A stretch of DNA of 64,000 nt from Aquisediminimonas sp031376385 (GCA_031376385.1 JANMDQ010000031.1:24187-88186), one strand, 5' to 3'. Counted from the stretch's first letter, positions 25,184-34,646 are shown. Notes: generated by a model not told the origin, from the sequence alone. Numbers and translations are program-made.

Positions 25184-28100
25184 AATTTCACCTCCGCAAG
25201 GAATGTGAATGACCGGCCACGGGGATCAGCCACACGCGGCTCCCAACTGCTACCAGCGCCCGAGTCGCTATCATAGGTGACAGCAAAAGGTGGATCGGTG
25301 TTAAACACATTCTTGATGCCCGCCGTAAAGCGCAGCTTTTCGGTGGCTTCAATGCTGACCGCTGCGTTGTAGATTGTGTAGGCCTTTACACGGTCATTAT
25401 AATCAGGACGTGTTACCGTGCCGTTGGCAATGCCAGGAAGCGCCTGATTTTTATAGCCGTTGCGGTGAATTTGAGTGAAGCTGACAGAGAAGTCATCGGC
25501 GGTATACGTAATGAAAGCGTTGTGCTTCCATTTCAGGCCAATATCACCTGCAAAGGAAAACACACCAATCTGGCTGGGGCCAAAAGGTGCCACATCAATA
25601 AATCTTTCCTTCTTTTTCAGAAGATAAGTTCCATCAAGGCCGGCTGATACAACACCGCCAAATGCATCAACTCCACCGCGTAGCGAGACCTCCAAGCCTT
25701 TCGTGCGCCGTGAGCCTAGATTATCTGGACGCAAATCCAGCAATACAATTGCGCCTGCTGCATCTCGCACAAAACGTTGCGGAAACAAGGTATAATTGTC
25801 GAACAATTGTCGCGCGGTCAAAGATCCAATGACATCGTCTACAGCAATCGACCACAGATCAAATGATGCACTAAATCGCGGTGACGGCTGCAATACCACG
25901 CCAATGCTATACTGTTTTGAATTCTCTGGCCCTAGTAAAGGGTTGCCAACTGTGAAACTGTCAGGCGTGATGGCCGCGCAGCCTACGATTGAGGCATTTG
26001 GACGCCCGCCTGGACATTTTGTTGGATCGGCAAGGTCACCGCCTGGATTTGGTGTAGTTGTAACCCCATTGAAAATCTGATTAAACGCAGGAACTCGAAA
26101 ACCTGTGTTGTAAGATGCGCGAAACATCAACCAATCCGCAGGTTGAAACTTAGCCGCGAATTTTGGATTGAATGTTCCACCAAACCGCGAATAATCATCA
26201 TATCGCCCAGCAGCGGTTAGCTCCAGCATGCTGAACACCGGGATCAGGATTTCTGCATAAGCTGCTTTCACAGTCCGACTTCTCGGAGTGAGCGCGTTGT
26301 CATTGTCAAACGCAACGTTGAAAATGCTAGGGGCGGATGCTGCACCTGCTCCTGAACCGTCGAATGAATAAGTTTCACGGCGATAATCCAGTCCTGCTGC
26401 AATTTTGACCATTCCCCCGGGAAGTTCGAAAAGGGAGCCTGATACAGAACCGTCAAATTGCTTCACTTCATACTTCCCGCCATACAGACTAACCCCACGA
26501 GCGGAGATCGCGTCGAGACCAGCCAAAGCTGCGTCCGACTGAGTGAGCGAGAAGGGGTTGAGTATTCCGCTATTGAACAGCCCAACAATTCCGGGTGCAG
26601 TCGCCCCAGGAGCTGTCGGCGCTCGCGTATCGGCACGGCCAAACGCTGCGCCGGAAACACCCGAAGCTGCGGCAGTGACTGGGTTCGCGAACACGCCGAG
26701 ATAATGATATCCACTTCCCAATACCGACGAAGACTTACTGCGCGCATATGATGCACCTGCGCGATAATCCCAGTCACCAAATAAAGGTCCCTCTGCGCCC
26801 ACCGCTGCCCGCAATGTCTTCGTATCGGTAATATATTCTCGTGTTCCGCAGGCAATGCAACGATAACGGTATGTAATGGGTTTACCGTAATTGGCGGCGA
26901 TGGTTGGAAAAACGGCAACCAGTTTATTATATACATCGTTATAGGTGGTGGCAGTCAGCGCGTTCAATGGATATGCGATTGGAAGAGATGTTGCAGAAAA
27001 TGCACTTGGACTGTTGCTAGAATATTGGTTGCTCGAAAACCGCTTCGCTGAGTTGGCGTCAGAGCCGGTGACCTCAGCATATAGTTGGTGGCTGCCGACT
27101 TTGACAGTCGCCCGGCCATAATAGGTCAGCGTGTCAATTGGCTGTTGCAATGTCGCCGCGCGGCCAGTGTCATAAGCGCAAGCAAAGGCACGCGATGCAT
27201 TGTCCCAGAGCTTTTCATCATAGGCCATGCCGCCATCGAAGGACTCACATCCAGCGCCGCCGGGAAGATCGAGAATGTTGATGCCGCCATTGGCCCGCAC
27301 CGTCGTACCGGGGAAGTTCAACGGAATCAGCGTCGCGCCGCCAGCGCCGCCGAGCAGAGTTCCCGTCTGCGTAATGCCAACCCCTACTGCTGTCGGATTG
27401 ATTGGAAACGCCGTCGCAATTGGGGTGCCGCGCGTATCAATCGAAAGTCCGCGCAGGGGCTGATTGCCGTTCACAAATTTACGGTCAGACCCACGCAAAA
27501 CGCCGTTCCAGCTTTTGCTGACGGCGCCCATGATGTTGAAACCTTGTTCATCAAGATCGCCATAACCTGCTGTCGCAGACAAGCGGTAAATGGGGCTGTC
27601 GCCCTCCTGGGTGATGTCGGTAAATCCGGAGAGGGTCAGGCCCTGAAAGTTGGTTTTGGTAATGAAGTTGATCACGCCGCCAATCGCGTCAGTGCCATAA
27701 ATGGCTGATGCGCCGTCTTTCAGCACTTCGATGCGCTCAATCGCGGCGAAGGGAATTTGATTCACGTCAACGGCGGAACCAGTGAGGCCATGCGCGGCAA
27801 CACGGCGACCATTGAGCAATACTAGCGTCGAGCCAGCCCCCTGCCCGCGCAAGTTTGCCGACGACAGTCCGTTGGTGCCACGCTGAGCGCCACTGGTGAC
27901 GTCAGAGTTGGAGGCTAGATTATCCGCACCGTTGCCGTTAGTACTGAGCAGCGAGATCAGCTGTTCCGGGCTGTTGATCCCTTCCCGTGACAGTTCAGTC
28001 GCAGTGATCACTGTCAGGGGAAGCGAGCTGTCATTAGGATCACGCTTGATTCGCGATCCCGTCACAACGATGGCGGCCTGTTCTGCCTCTTCATCGGCCG

Positions 28101-28188
28101 CCGCTTGGGGCGTGGGCGCGTCCTGCGCGAATGCTTGCGTGCAAAGGCAAGTGAAAGCCATCAACATGGCTGTTTTGGTCAGTCTCAT
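25180..28188 (-). CDS. TonB-dependent outer-membrane receptor
   Basis: About 1002 residues. A signal peptide (MRLTKTAMLMAFTCLCTQAFAQ) precedes a TonB-box-like EQAAIVVTGSRI, a plug domain (ERIEVLKDGASAIYGTDAIGGVINF) and a long beta-barrel ending in an aromatic residue (EVKF), as outer-membrane barrels do. A cysteine pair in TYRYRCIACGT probably forms a loop disulfide. Such receptors import scarce or bulky ligands with energy from TonB/ExbBD; the ligand is unknown. The ATG at 28188 follows GGGGAG at good spacing; the in-frame upstream start is rejected. It follows gspN on the same strand and is coupled to the S66 peptidase gene. Confidence 0.9.
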   Translation of the reverse strand: MRLTKTAMLMAFTCLCTQAFAQDAPTPQAAADEEAEQAAIVVTGSRIKRDPNDSSLPLTVITATELSREGINSPEQLISLLSTNGNGADNLASNSDVTSGAQRGTNGLSSANLRGQGAGSTLVLLNGRRVAAHGLTGSAVDVNQIPFAAIERIEVLKDGASAIYGTDAIGGVINFITKTNFQGLTLSGFTDITQEGDSPIYRLSATAGYGDLDEQGFNIMGAVSKSWNGVLRGSDRKFVNGNQPLRGLSIDTRGTPIATAFPINPTAVGVGITQTGTLLGGAGGATLIPLNFPGTTVRANGGINILDLPGGAGCESFDGGMAYDEKLWDNASRAFACAYDTGRAATLQQPIDTLTYYGRATVKVGSHQLYAEVTGSDANSAKRFSSNQYSSNSPSAFSATSLPIAYPLNALTATTYNDVYNKLVAVFPTIAANYGKPITYRYRCIACGTREYITDTKTLRAAVGAEGPLFGDWDYRAGASYARSKSSSVLGSGYHYLGVFANPVTAAASGVSGAAFGRADTRAPTAPGATAPGIVGLFNSGILNPFSLTQSDAALAGLDAISARGVSLYGGKYEVKQFDGSVSGSLFELPGGMVKIAAGLDYRRETYSFDGSGAGAASAPSIFNVAFDNDNALTPRSRTVKAAYAEILIPVFSMLELTAAGRYDDYSRFGGTFNPKFAAKFQPADWLMFRASYNTGFRVPAFNQIFNGVTTTPNPGGDLADPTKCPGGRPNASIVGCAAITPDSFTVGNPLLGPENSKQYSIGVVLQPSPRFSASFDLWSIAVDDVIGSLTARQLFDNYTLFPQRFVRDAAGAIVLLDLRPDNLGSRRTKGLEVSLRGGVDAFGGVVSAGLDGTYLLKKKERFIDVAPFGPSQIGVFSFAGDIGLKWKHNAFITYTADDFSVSFTQIHRNGYKNQALPGIANGTVTRPDYNDRVKAYTIYNAAVSIEATEKLRFTAGIKNVFNTDPPFAVTYDSDSGAGSSWEPRVADPRGRSFTFLAEVKF

Positions 28189-28269
28189 CGTAAATCTCCC
28201 CAAAGATTGAAGTCGCATCGTCAGCCCGCGCGACTCCATTAGGAACAGGGCTAGCGGCGATAATATTGT

Positions 28270-28300
28270 AATACAACGGTCACAGTTTGAATGTTGTATT
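28270..28300. promoter_or_regulatory. Inverted repeat upstream of TonB receptor gene
   Basis: AATACAAC (28270-28277) and GTTGTATT (28293-28300) are perfect 8-base inverted arms with a 15-base spacer. They lie 82 bases before the receptor ATG in the gap after gspN. AT-rich sequence beside it (TACAATATTAT on the minus strand) could be a -10 region, so this may be an operator over a private receptor promoter. No regulator can be named. Confidence 0.35.
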
Positions 28301-28337
28301 TGGCTGTGTAGCGTGGCGTTTGCGCAACAGTCGCCGC

Positions 28338-29048
28338 TTACAACTTACCAGATAGCTCAAATACATAGCCACCGGGCGTTTCGCGAAAGCCCATTGTGGT
28401 AAGCTTCGCTGCATCTTCAGGGTTGGCCGGTTTCAGGGAAAATTGGGTCGTGTATTGCCCATCGCCCACAATTCGGACGCGCGCGCGTTCTAACGTGGAT
28501 TGGCTGGTAAGAGGCAGCAGAACCGCCGCGCCGTCGCAGCGGAGTGTGCCAAGCAATTGCTGGCCAAGCGGCACAGTGCCAAATGTGGGTGCCAACACAA
28601 CACGGACTTGCCCGCTAGCGGTGCGACATTTACCGTCAGCAAAACTTACGTCCACATTGTTAAGCTCGACCTTGTCAATTGGCAGCGGATCAAACGCGCC
28701 GGGGATGGCAAGTGCTGCGGTCAACCCCTCCACACCCAATCCGCCAGAAGTGCTGAATACCAGCGCCTTGCCACCATCACCGCCAAGCGAGTTGAGGGCG
28801 AATGCAAGCTTTCCTGTCAACAAGCTCGGCACCGAAAGGCCTGTTTTGAAATCTCCAATTGCAATTCCATCCAACGCGACGCCGCGCAATCGCCCGCTCC
28901 AGATCGACCCTTCGGCGGCACGAGCCGTCACAGGGAAATTTCCCAGACCACCCATCGCGAGCGCGAGGCGCAGCGGAAAGAAGGCTATCAGCGCGATCAT
29001 GAGGGCGGCGACGGAGAACAAAATGATGCGGCGGTTCGGTCCCATCAT
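28338..29048 (-). CDS. gspN: Type II secretion system protein N
   Basis: A 236-residue inner-membrane protein with one N-terminal membrane segment (residues about 8-30) and a periplasmic domain. The pattern AAEGSIWSGRLRGVALDGIAIGDFKTGLSVPSLLTG fits GspN. GspN is an accessory, non-universal component of the T2SS. It is separated from gspM by a 63-base gap holding a palindrome, unlike the overlapping junctions upstream, and may be translated independently. Confidence 0.82.
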   Translation of the reverse strand: MMGPNRRIILFSVAALMIALIAFFPLRLALAMGGLGNFPVTARAAEGSIWSGRLRGVALDGIAIGDFKTGLSVPSLLTGKLAFALNSLGGDGGKALVFSTSGGLGVEGLTAALAIPGAFDPLPIDKVELNNVDVSFADGKCRTASGQVRVVLAPTFGTVPLGQQLLGTLRCDGAAVLLPLTSQSTLERARVRIVGDGQYTTQFSLKPANPEDAAKLTTMGFRETPGGYVFELSGKL

Positions 29049-29087
29049 GGAAATATCGCCTGAAGCCGCTCATCCTGAGGAACGTAT

Positions 29088-29102
29088 TTGGTGCGGCACC
29101 AA
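29088..29102. repeat. Short perfect palindrome between gspM and gspN
   Basis: TTGGTGCGGCACCAA is a 15-base palindrome with a single central base, in the only gap inside the gsp run. The flank GCTCATCCTGAGGAACG on the gspN side also looks repeat-derived. It may be a decayed REP-type element. Confidence 0.4.
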
Positions 29103-29111
29103 TTCGACATA

Positions 29112-29591
29112 TTATCGCACTTGCGCCTTTAACACTGCATCCGCCGCAATGGTGGCGTCAGTATTGGTGCGAACGGACACTTGTTCTGCAAAAATGCCTT
29201 GGGCATTCAACTTGTTCAGCCACGCAAAAAAGGCAGGGCTTTTTGCCGACACCAGTGTCACTGAAACCGCATCCATCCCTGTTGGATCAACACGGGATAG
29301 CGTGAAGCCAGCGTCACTGGCAGATTGCGTGATAACGGTTTGCAAAGGACCATCCAGCGCCACGGAAGGTGCGGCCAGCGCCGCCTTCAACGCACGTGCT
29401 TTAATCTGCACCGTCGCCTCATCTATGACTGCCTTTTCGTGGCGCAACCTCGCCGCTTCGGCCCCTGCAAACAATGGACGTGTGATCCCCAACCACAAGA
29501 ACACGATTAGTAGGAAAACGGCCATAATGATGAGCAATATCTGCTCGCGTTGGGCTCTTTCTGCCCACCAGAGGCGTGCTGCGTCGATCAC
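29112..29591 (-). CDS. gspM: Type II secretion system protein M
   Basis: A 159-residue bitopic protein: short cytoplasmic start, membrane segment (residues about 18-38, ILLIIMAVFLLIVFLWLGIT) and a periplasmic ferredoxin-like domain. This is the GspM layout, and GspM partners GspL in the inner-membrane platform. It starts with GTG in a GTGA overlap with gspL. Confidence 0.85.
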   Translation of the reverse strand: MIDAARLWWAERAQREQILLIIMAVFLLIVFLWLGITRPLFAGAEAARLRHEKAVIDEATVQIKARALKAALAAPSVALDGPLQTVITQSASDAGFTLSRVDPTGMDAVSVTLVSAKSPAFFAWLNKLNAQGIFAEQVSVRTNTDATIAADAVLKAQVR

Positions 29592-30646
29592 CGCCCCCTC
29601 ACTTTCAGTTCAGCAATAGGCTGATCTTGAGCAGGGTTAAGAGGCTCGCTCTCCACCTCCAGCCCCAAAGCCCGCATCCGCGCAGCGACGGCATCAATTT
29701 CTTCGGGCTTGGTTGCGCGGATGCTTGCCCGCAACAGGCCGTCGGGGGTGAATGTCATCATTGTCAATTCAACATTGGGAGTTGCCTGCACCGCAAGATT
29801 GACCGCTGCGCTAGTATTAGCAAATCCAGCCCCGCCGCCGCGAAGGGCCGCAAGCCGAGCGTCGAGTTGAGTGAGCGCCTGATCTTCCGGCACATTTGCG
29901 CCGACGACTGTTTGTGCCGCGGTGCGCGCTGTGGCCTCCAAAGTGTCGCTTTGGGTGTTAAGCCGGATCATTGTGACGAGTGGAATGAGGAGCGTGATGA
30001 CCATCAGAGCAACGATCAACCAGCCGATCTTGCGAAGCAAAGTGCCATCAAGTGTAAGCCGCGTTCGCCGTTCAAATTCCCCTTGCCGCAGGTTCATTTC
30101 TGGATTGATTGCTGCGGCCGCCATTGCGGCATCAAATTCTGCGGCAGTCAGGGCCTGAACTGGCGCGTCGCCGATCATCAATGGCGTAATGACGTCATCC
30201 CACCCGCCCGCGAACATCGGGCTGCGCACCAGCTGTAGCGCGCCAAGATGCGCCGTCTGAACGGCTTCGTCAGCGCGCGGCATCAATAACGGTGCTGGGA
30301 GGATGACATCAGGGTCAAAACCTGCAATCCACTGCGCGACGCCTGTTCGCGATACGCTGGCAGCAGTGAGCCCGTCCTCCGAACAAACAACATGCAGATC
30401 ATCCGAGAGGATCAGGCTTTCATCAACAACGGCCAACCGCGCCGCTGCGCGCGCTTGAGCGGGCGGTAATTCAGCGAGATCAACGGGCGAAAGGATCACA
30501 TCGTCTACCGCTGGCACAAACACACGCACCCGCTCAGTATCGCGTTCTGGTAGAGTATCAGCGTCACCGCGTACGACCACTTCCCCGTCATCCAAATGGA
30601 CCCACGCAAGATGCGGTTCTGACAAGATCAGCTCTACGCGGCTCAT
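29588..30646 (-). CDS. gspL: Type II secretion system protein L
   Basis: A 352-residue protein with the GspL plan: a cytoplasmic actin-like domain (residues about 1-190, containing FVPAVDDVILSPVDLAELPPAQARAAAR), one membrane segment (about 203-224) and a periplasmic ferredoxin-like domain. GspL links the GspE ATPase to the membrane platform. It overlaps gspK and gspM by 4 bases each. Confidence 0.88.
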   Translation of the reverse strand: MSRVELILSEPHLAWVHLDDGEVVVRGDADTLPERDTERVRVFVPAVDDVILSPVDLAELPPAQARAAARLAVVDESLILSDDLHVVCSEDGLTAASVSRTGVAQWIAGFDPDVILPAPLLMPRADEAVQTAHLGALQLVRSPMFAGGWDDVITPLMIGDAPVQALTAAEFDAAMAAAAINPEMNLRQGEFERRTRLTLDGTLLRKIGWLIVALMVITLLIPLVTMIRLNTQSDTLEATARTAAQTVVGANVPEDQALTQLDARLAALRGGGAGFANTSAAVNLAVQATPNVELTMMTFTPDGLLRASIRATKPEEIDAVAARMRALGLEVESEPLNPAQDQPIAELKVRGR

Positions 30647-31614
30647 TGCGGATCACCGTAAGAGCGGCTGACAACACGCGCCGGCGGATTTTCTCCGTCG
30701 ATCAGCGACACTTGCCGGTGCTCGGCGCCGGCAAGCGCAATCGACACATCTAGCCCAAACCAACGCGTGCGCACTTGCGTTTGTGCCATCACTTCAGCGG
30801 CTGGCGTCAATCCAGTTAAAGCAGGCAATTTCCAAAAATCCACTGCAGTTGCGTAGCCGCTGGTAGGCCGCTCGTCGATCATCTGTTTTGCCGTTTGCAC
30901 AGACAGTTTGTTCGGCACGAGCATCGCGATCAGTGGCGCTTGGCCCGGCGTCAGTGTGTTCACATTTATCGGGGAAAGGCCCGCTGTCGGCAGCGCGCAG
31001 ACCCACGGGCGAATGAGGCGGTAATGATCGCCTGTCATTCCAGCGATAATGCGCAACTCGCTCGCATCAACCATAAGAGTGTTGGCCGCGAGCGACGGCG
31101 TGTAAGCCCCATCCTCTGCACCACCGGGGAGAGGCGCATTGTCGCTATCGATCCAGTCTGCGGTCGCCTGCGATAGTGATCGGGCATTATTTTGGGGGAT
31201 GCCCACTAGCGTCATTAACGCTTCAAACTGGCCAATGGCAATGGGGTTGGCCGTTAGGCCTGTTTCAAAGTTACCGGTGGCCAGACTGTTGAGATTGAAG
31301 CAATTGCCGCCATCGATCAGCTTGGCCGTCGCACTGCCGCCATCGATGGGAAAAGGCACTGCCCTCCCCATCCAATCGCCCGCCAACGTCGTCTTCTTGC
31401 TGTCAGTCGCAAGCAGGTCGGCTATACGCGACGTAGCGATGGTCTCCGCCGCCAGGCCGTAGGCGCGGGCCTGCGATAGAGCGATGAGATTAATCGAGGC
31501 TCGAGTGGCAAGGGTCAGCCTGTCCAGCGATGCAGCCGCGATCACACCAATAACCGCGACCAGCATCAGAACCGTCAGCAACGCCGCGCCCCGTTCGGAG
31601 GGCTTTGGGATCAC
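30643..31614 (-). CDS. gspK: Type II secretion minor pseudopilin K
   Basis: A 323-residue pseudopilin. The N-terminus (KPSERGAALLTVLMLVAVIG) has the prepilin-type Gly before a hydrophobic helix but an Ala/Leu start instead of FTLIE, typical of GspK, the tip subunit of the pseudopilus. Motifs such as NLNSLAT and INVNTLT match the family. The GTG at 31614 forms a GTGA overlap with gspJ; an upstream in-frame extension is not used. Confidence 0.88.
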   Translation of the reverse strand: MIPKPSERGAALLTVLMLVAVIGVIAAASLDRLTLATRASINLIALSQARAYGLAAETIATSRIADLLATDSKKTTLAGDWMGRAVPFPIDGGSATAKLIDGGNCFNLNSLATGNFETGLTANPIAIGQFEALMTLVGIPQNNARSLSQATADWIDSDNAPLPGGAEDGAYTPSLAANTLMVDASELRIIAGMTGDHYRLIRPWVCALPTAGLSPINVNTLTPGQAPLIAMLVPNKLSVQTAKQMIDERPTSGYATAVDFWKLPALTGLTPAAEVMAQTQVRTRWFGLDVSIALAGAEHRQVSLIDGENPPARVVSRSYGDPQ

Positions 31615-32195
31615 TGCCCTGCCCCCACAAGAAACATTTGCGACACAGCCGGCGCGCCTGTCTGCTTCACAGTTACTTCCAGCGCGCGCGGCATGGCGCG
31701 GGGGTCTGTCGCGGCCCAGCGGCCACGCCATTCTGCCTTTTCGCGAAAACGTAGGGTCACATTTTCCACGTTCGTCATAATGGTCGCGGGGTCAAGCGCC
31801 ACACCACCGTCAGCCATGGGGCGTGCGATCCGCTGCAACTGGCCATTCGCGACCAGCCAATCGATCCGCTGCACGGCGCTACGGGGAATGTCGCCACTGG
31901 TCGACACGCCCATGCGCACATAGCTTAGCAACCGAGAAACATCTCCACCAACGAAAGCTGCTTCTGGAGCACCGCCCTGACCGCGTGACGTGCGCGGCAC
32001 GGCTTGGGCCAGATCTTGGGCCAGAATCACAGACAAACGCCGCAGCTCCGCCACTTCTTCAAGCCGCACTTTGGTCGCCGCTTGCGCATTGTTGCTGAAA
32101 CTTAGGAGGCCGACCCCCGCAGCCGCGAGAATCCCGAAGATAAGCAGCGCAATCGTCAGTTCAATGAGTGTGAAGCCTTGTTCGCTGCGTTTCAT
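31611..32195 (-). CDS. gspJ: Type II secretion minor pseudopilin J
   Basis: A 194-residue pseudopilin with a short leader and the cleavage and methylation motif QG|FTLIELTIALLIFGILAA at residues 7 onward. Size and position after gspI indicate GspJ, part of the I-J-K tip complex. It overlaps gspI and gspK by 4 bases each. Confidence 0.87.
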   Translation of the reverse strand: MKRSEQGFTLIELTIALLIFGILAAAGVGLLSFSNNAQAATKVRLEEVAELRRLSVILAQDLAQAVPRTSRGQGGAPEAAFVGGDVSRLLSYVRMGVSTSGDIPRSAVQRIDWLVANGQLQRIARPMADGGVALDPATIMTNVENVTLRFREKAEWRGRWAATDPRAMPRALEVTVKQTGAPAVSQMFLVGAGQ

Positions 32196-32566
32196 GTGAT
32201 GGGCCTTGCAAGGCTTACAAAGCCGCCGGGGCGACCGAACTGATCGCTGACACGGATATCGACGCGAATGATGCGCGCATCTGCCGTCGCCTTCACATCA
32301 CGCGTCCAACGCCACTGCCTGCCGCCGTTCTCGATCACGCCTTGGATTGTGCCCCGCGTTGGCGGCAAGGGATCAGTGAGGACTTCAACCGCAAGATTGT
32401 TCGTGACGATTTGCCCCAAGGTGCGCGTTTCAATTTCACCCGTGTTGCGCACTGTGGCCCCCACTAAGCGGAGTAATGCAAGTGCTGCCAGACTAAAAAT
32501 AGCCAGTGCAACCATCATTTCAATGAGAGTGAAGCCGGATTGAGCGGGGCGTTTACCGGGCAACAT
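32192..32566 (-). CDS. gspI: Type II secretion minor pseudopilin I
   Basis: A 124-residue pseudopilin with leader MLPGKRPAQSG and FTLIEMMVALAIFSLAALAL after the cleavage site. The short length and the VTNNLAVEV segment fit GspI, which nucleates the pseudopilus tip. The ATG at 32566 overlaps the gspH end by 14 bases; the longer upstream frame lacks a site and would spoil the leader. Confidence 0.87.
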   Translation of the reverse strand: MLPGKRPAQSGFTLIEMMVALAIFSLAALALLRLVGATVRNTGEIETRTLGQIVTNNLAVEVLTDPLPPTRGTIQGVIENGGRQWRWTRDVKATADARIIRVDIRVSDQFGRPGGFVSLARPIT

Positions 32567-33011
32567 TGATGCCCCCGCCCACCGCGAATTGCACAGACAC
32601 GCTGGTTCCATTACGCGATAACGTCACTGTCTGTGCTTGGTTCGCTAATCCACTGGTATCGTAGAACACAGTCGTCACGGTGGCTTTTGTTCCCTCACTC
32701 CAAGCTGCCGCTTTTAGTGGCTTAGCGGAAAGAGCCACCCATTCGCCCCGTTCTTGGCGCGAAAAGCCGTAGCCGCTTGCAGTCGTTTCGACCCGCGTGT
32801 CCCGCGCGCTTAGCACCGCTTCGTCACGCACATGCGCGGCCCGCGCCGCAAACCGCTCTGCCTCACTCACCAGGCTCCCTCGCGGGTCAGGCGAAATAAA
32901 CGTGACCGCTGCAGAAGCCAGCCCGATGATGGCAATCACCACCATCAATTCGATGAGAGTGAAGCCACGAGCATGACGGTTAGGCTCAATCCCAGTTGCC
33001 AACGTCTGCAT
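32553..33011 (-). CDS. gspH: Type II secretion minor pseudopilin H
   Basis: A 152-residue pseudopilin with the leader ending HARG|FTLIELMVVIAIIGLASAAV. The globular part (RAAHVRDEAVLSARDTRVE, GYGFSRQERGEWVAL) is typical of GspH. The ATG at 33011 lies inside the 3' end of gspG (26-base overlap) and is preceded by GAAGGCG; the open frame further upstream is rejected. Confidence 0.87.
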   Translation of the reverse strand: MQTLATGIEPNRHARGFTLIELMVVIAIIGLASAAVTFISPDPRGSLVSEAERFAARAAHVRDEAVLSARDTRVETTASGYGFSRQERGEWVALSAKPLKAAAWSEGTKATVTTVFYDTSGLANQAQTVTLSRNGTSVSVQFAVGGGINVAR

Positions 33012-33411
33012 TGTCGCCTTCACCGCCTTCGGCCCCGTCTGCGCCGAGCGAATAGATGTCAATTGCCCCACGCCGCCCTGGATTGGCATAGAGATAAGGC
33101 TTTCCCCAAGGATCGTTGGGCAGTTTCTTAATATAGCCGCCCGGCTGATAACGCCCCGGCTGTGTGAGCGAAGATGGCGGCGTGACAAGCGCCTGAAGGC
33201 CGTCGCCACTGGTCGGATAAGTTAGATTGTTGAGCTTATACATTTCCACCGCTTGCTCCAACAGCGCGACATCGGCCTTCGCCTTGCCGACCATCGCTTT
33301 ATCCTGCTGTGGAAGAACCGTCAGCGCCACTATTGTGGCAAGCAGCCCGAGTATGACGATCACCACCATCAATTCAATCAAAGTAAAGCCATCTTCGTCA
33401 GTGTGTTTCAT
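32986..33411 (-). CDS. gspG: Type II secretion major pseudopilin G
   Basis: A 141-residue major pseudopilin. The short leader ends DEDG|FTLIELMVVIVILGLLATIV, and the C-terminal part (PTSGDGLQALVTPP, GGYIKKLPNDPWGKPYLY, DIYSLGADGAEGGEGDNADVGNW) is the classic GspG globular domain with its calcium-binding acidic loop. It forms the shaft of the pseudopilus. GAGG precedes the ATG at 33411; an ATG at 33423 in an ATGA overlap with gspF is the alternative. Confidence 0.93.
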   Translation of the reverse strand: MKHTDEDGFTLIELMVVIVILGLLATIVALTVLPQQDKAMVGKAKADVALLEQAVEMYKLNNLTYPTSGDGLQALVTPPSSLTQPGRYQPGGYIKKLPNDPWGKPYLYANPGRRGAIDIYSLGADGAEGGEGDNADVGNWD

Positions 33412-33419
33412 CAGGTGCC

Positions 33420-34646
33420 TCATAACGCGGCCAGCGATTCAAGCTGGAGAATGGGGAGGAGGATGGACAGGATGATCGCTGCAACGATGCTACCCATCAA
33501 TACGATAATTAGCGGCTCCAGCATCGCAAGCGCTGTCGTTGTGAATGTATCAAATTCCTGTTCTAGATATTCGGCCGCGCGTTCCAGCATCATGTCCAAC
33601 TGCCCCGACGCTTCCCCGGAGGCAACGAGATAGACGAGAAGTGGTGGGAAGATATTGGCCGTCTTCATCGCGCCGGAAAGGCTGCCGCCCCCCCTGATTT
33701 CCTCGACAATGCCCTGAGATGCTGCGCGGAGCGCATGATTGGAAACGGTTGGTGTGGTAAGCGAAAGCCCCTCATAAAGCGGCAGGCGGCTCGCTACCAT
33801 TGTTGCGAGCGTGCGTGCCATACGAGCGGCGTTCAAATCACGCAGCAAGCGTCCAAACAGCGGTAATCGCAGTAACCAAGCATCAAAGCGCAGGCGAAGC
33901 GCGGAGTTCTGAAGGGCCTGCCAAGCAACAACGCCCAACAACCCAAACAAAATCAGCAGCGCCCACCACCAGTTCGCCAGAAAACCTGACATCGCCATCA
34001 CGATGCGCGTAATCAGCGGCAGGCTTTGGCCAACCGTATCAAATTGTTCGACAATTTTGGGCACGACCCAAATCATCAACGCACCGACAACCAAGAACGC
34101 GACTAGCGCCAAGATGATCGGGTAAGCCAATGCGGAAATAATTTTGCTCCGCATTGTGGCTTGCCGTTCGAGAAGATGCGCGAGGCGTTCGAGCATGATC
34201 GGTAGGGAGCCCGAGGCCTCCCCTGCCGAAACAAGCGCGCGGTAAAGCGGGGGGAAGCTGCGCGCTTCTGTGGCCATAGCGTCAGCAATGCGCCGCCCCT
34301 CAAACACACTGGCGTGCACATTCGAAACAATCGTCCGCATGTGCGGCTTTTCGGTTTGTAAGGCGATGGTGCGCAGAGATTCTTCCAGTGGAGACACAAG
34401 CGAAAGCGTCGCCAATTGCCGAGTGAACAGCGTCAATTGTTTGGATGATGCCCGCTTTGGTCCAAGTCCTTTGCCAGACAGAAGCGGTTCCGCTCGGTTT
34501 TGAGTCGCTTCGCTTTGTTCCAGCGACACCACGTAAAGCTGCTTGCGTGTTAGCGTTTCGCGCGCGTCAGTCAGCGTCGGGGCTGTCAGTCGACCCTGCT
34601 TTTCGCGGCCCGCCACATCTATCGCGCGGTAGGCAAAATCAGTCAT
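33420..34646 (-). CDS. gspF: Type II secretion inner-membrane protein F
   Basis: A 408-residue polytopic protein with two repeated cytoplasmic T2SSF helical domains (LYRALVSAGEASGSL and LLVYLVASGEASGQL mark the two copies) and three membrane segments. It is the platform protein that couples the GspE motor to pseudopilus growth. The ATG at 34646 lies in an 8-base overlap with gspE; the longer in-frame upstream start would run through gspE and is rejected. Confidence 0.93.
   Translation of the reverse strand: MTDFAYRAIDVAGREKQGRLTAPTLTDARETLTRKQLYVVSLEQSEATQNRAEPLLSGKGLGPKRASSKQLTLFTRQLATLSLVSPLEESLRTIALQTEKPHMRTIVSNVHASVFEGRRIADAMATEARSFPPLYRALVSAGEASGSLPIMLERLAHLLERQATMRSKIISALAYPIILALVAFLVVGALMIWVVPKIVEQFDTVGQSLPLITRIVMAMSGFLANWWWALLILFGLLGVVAWQALQNSALRLRFDAWLLRLPLFGRLLRDLNAARMARTLATMVASRLPLYEGLSLTTPTVSNHALRAASQGIVEEIRGGGSLSGAMKTANIFPPLLVYLVASGEASGQLDMMLERAAEYLEQEFDTFTTTALAMLEPLIIVLMGSIVAAIILSILLPILQLESLAAL

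Noticed and set aside
28396..29619. Long plus-strand frame (407 residues) opposite gspN and gspM
   Set aside because: Antisense to two T2SS genes with correct motifs; composition (Ser/Ala/Arg/Pro-rich) is that of a shadow frame.
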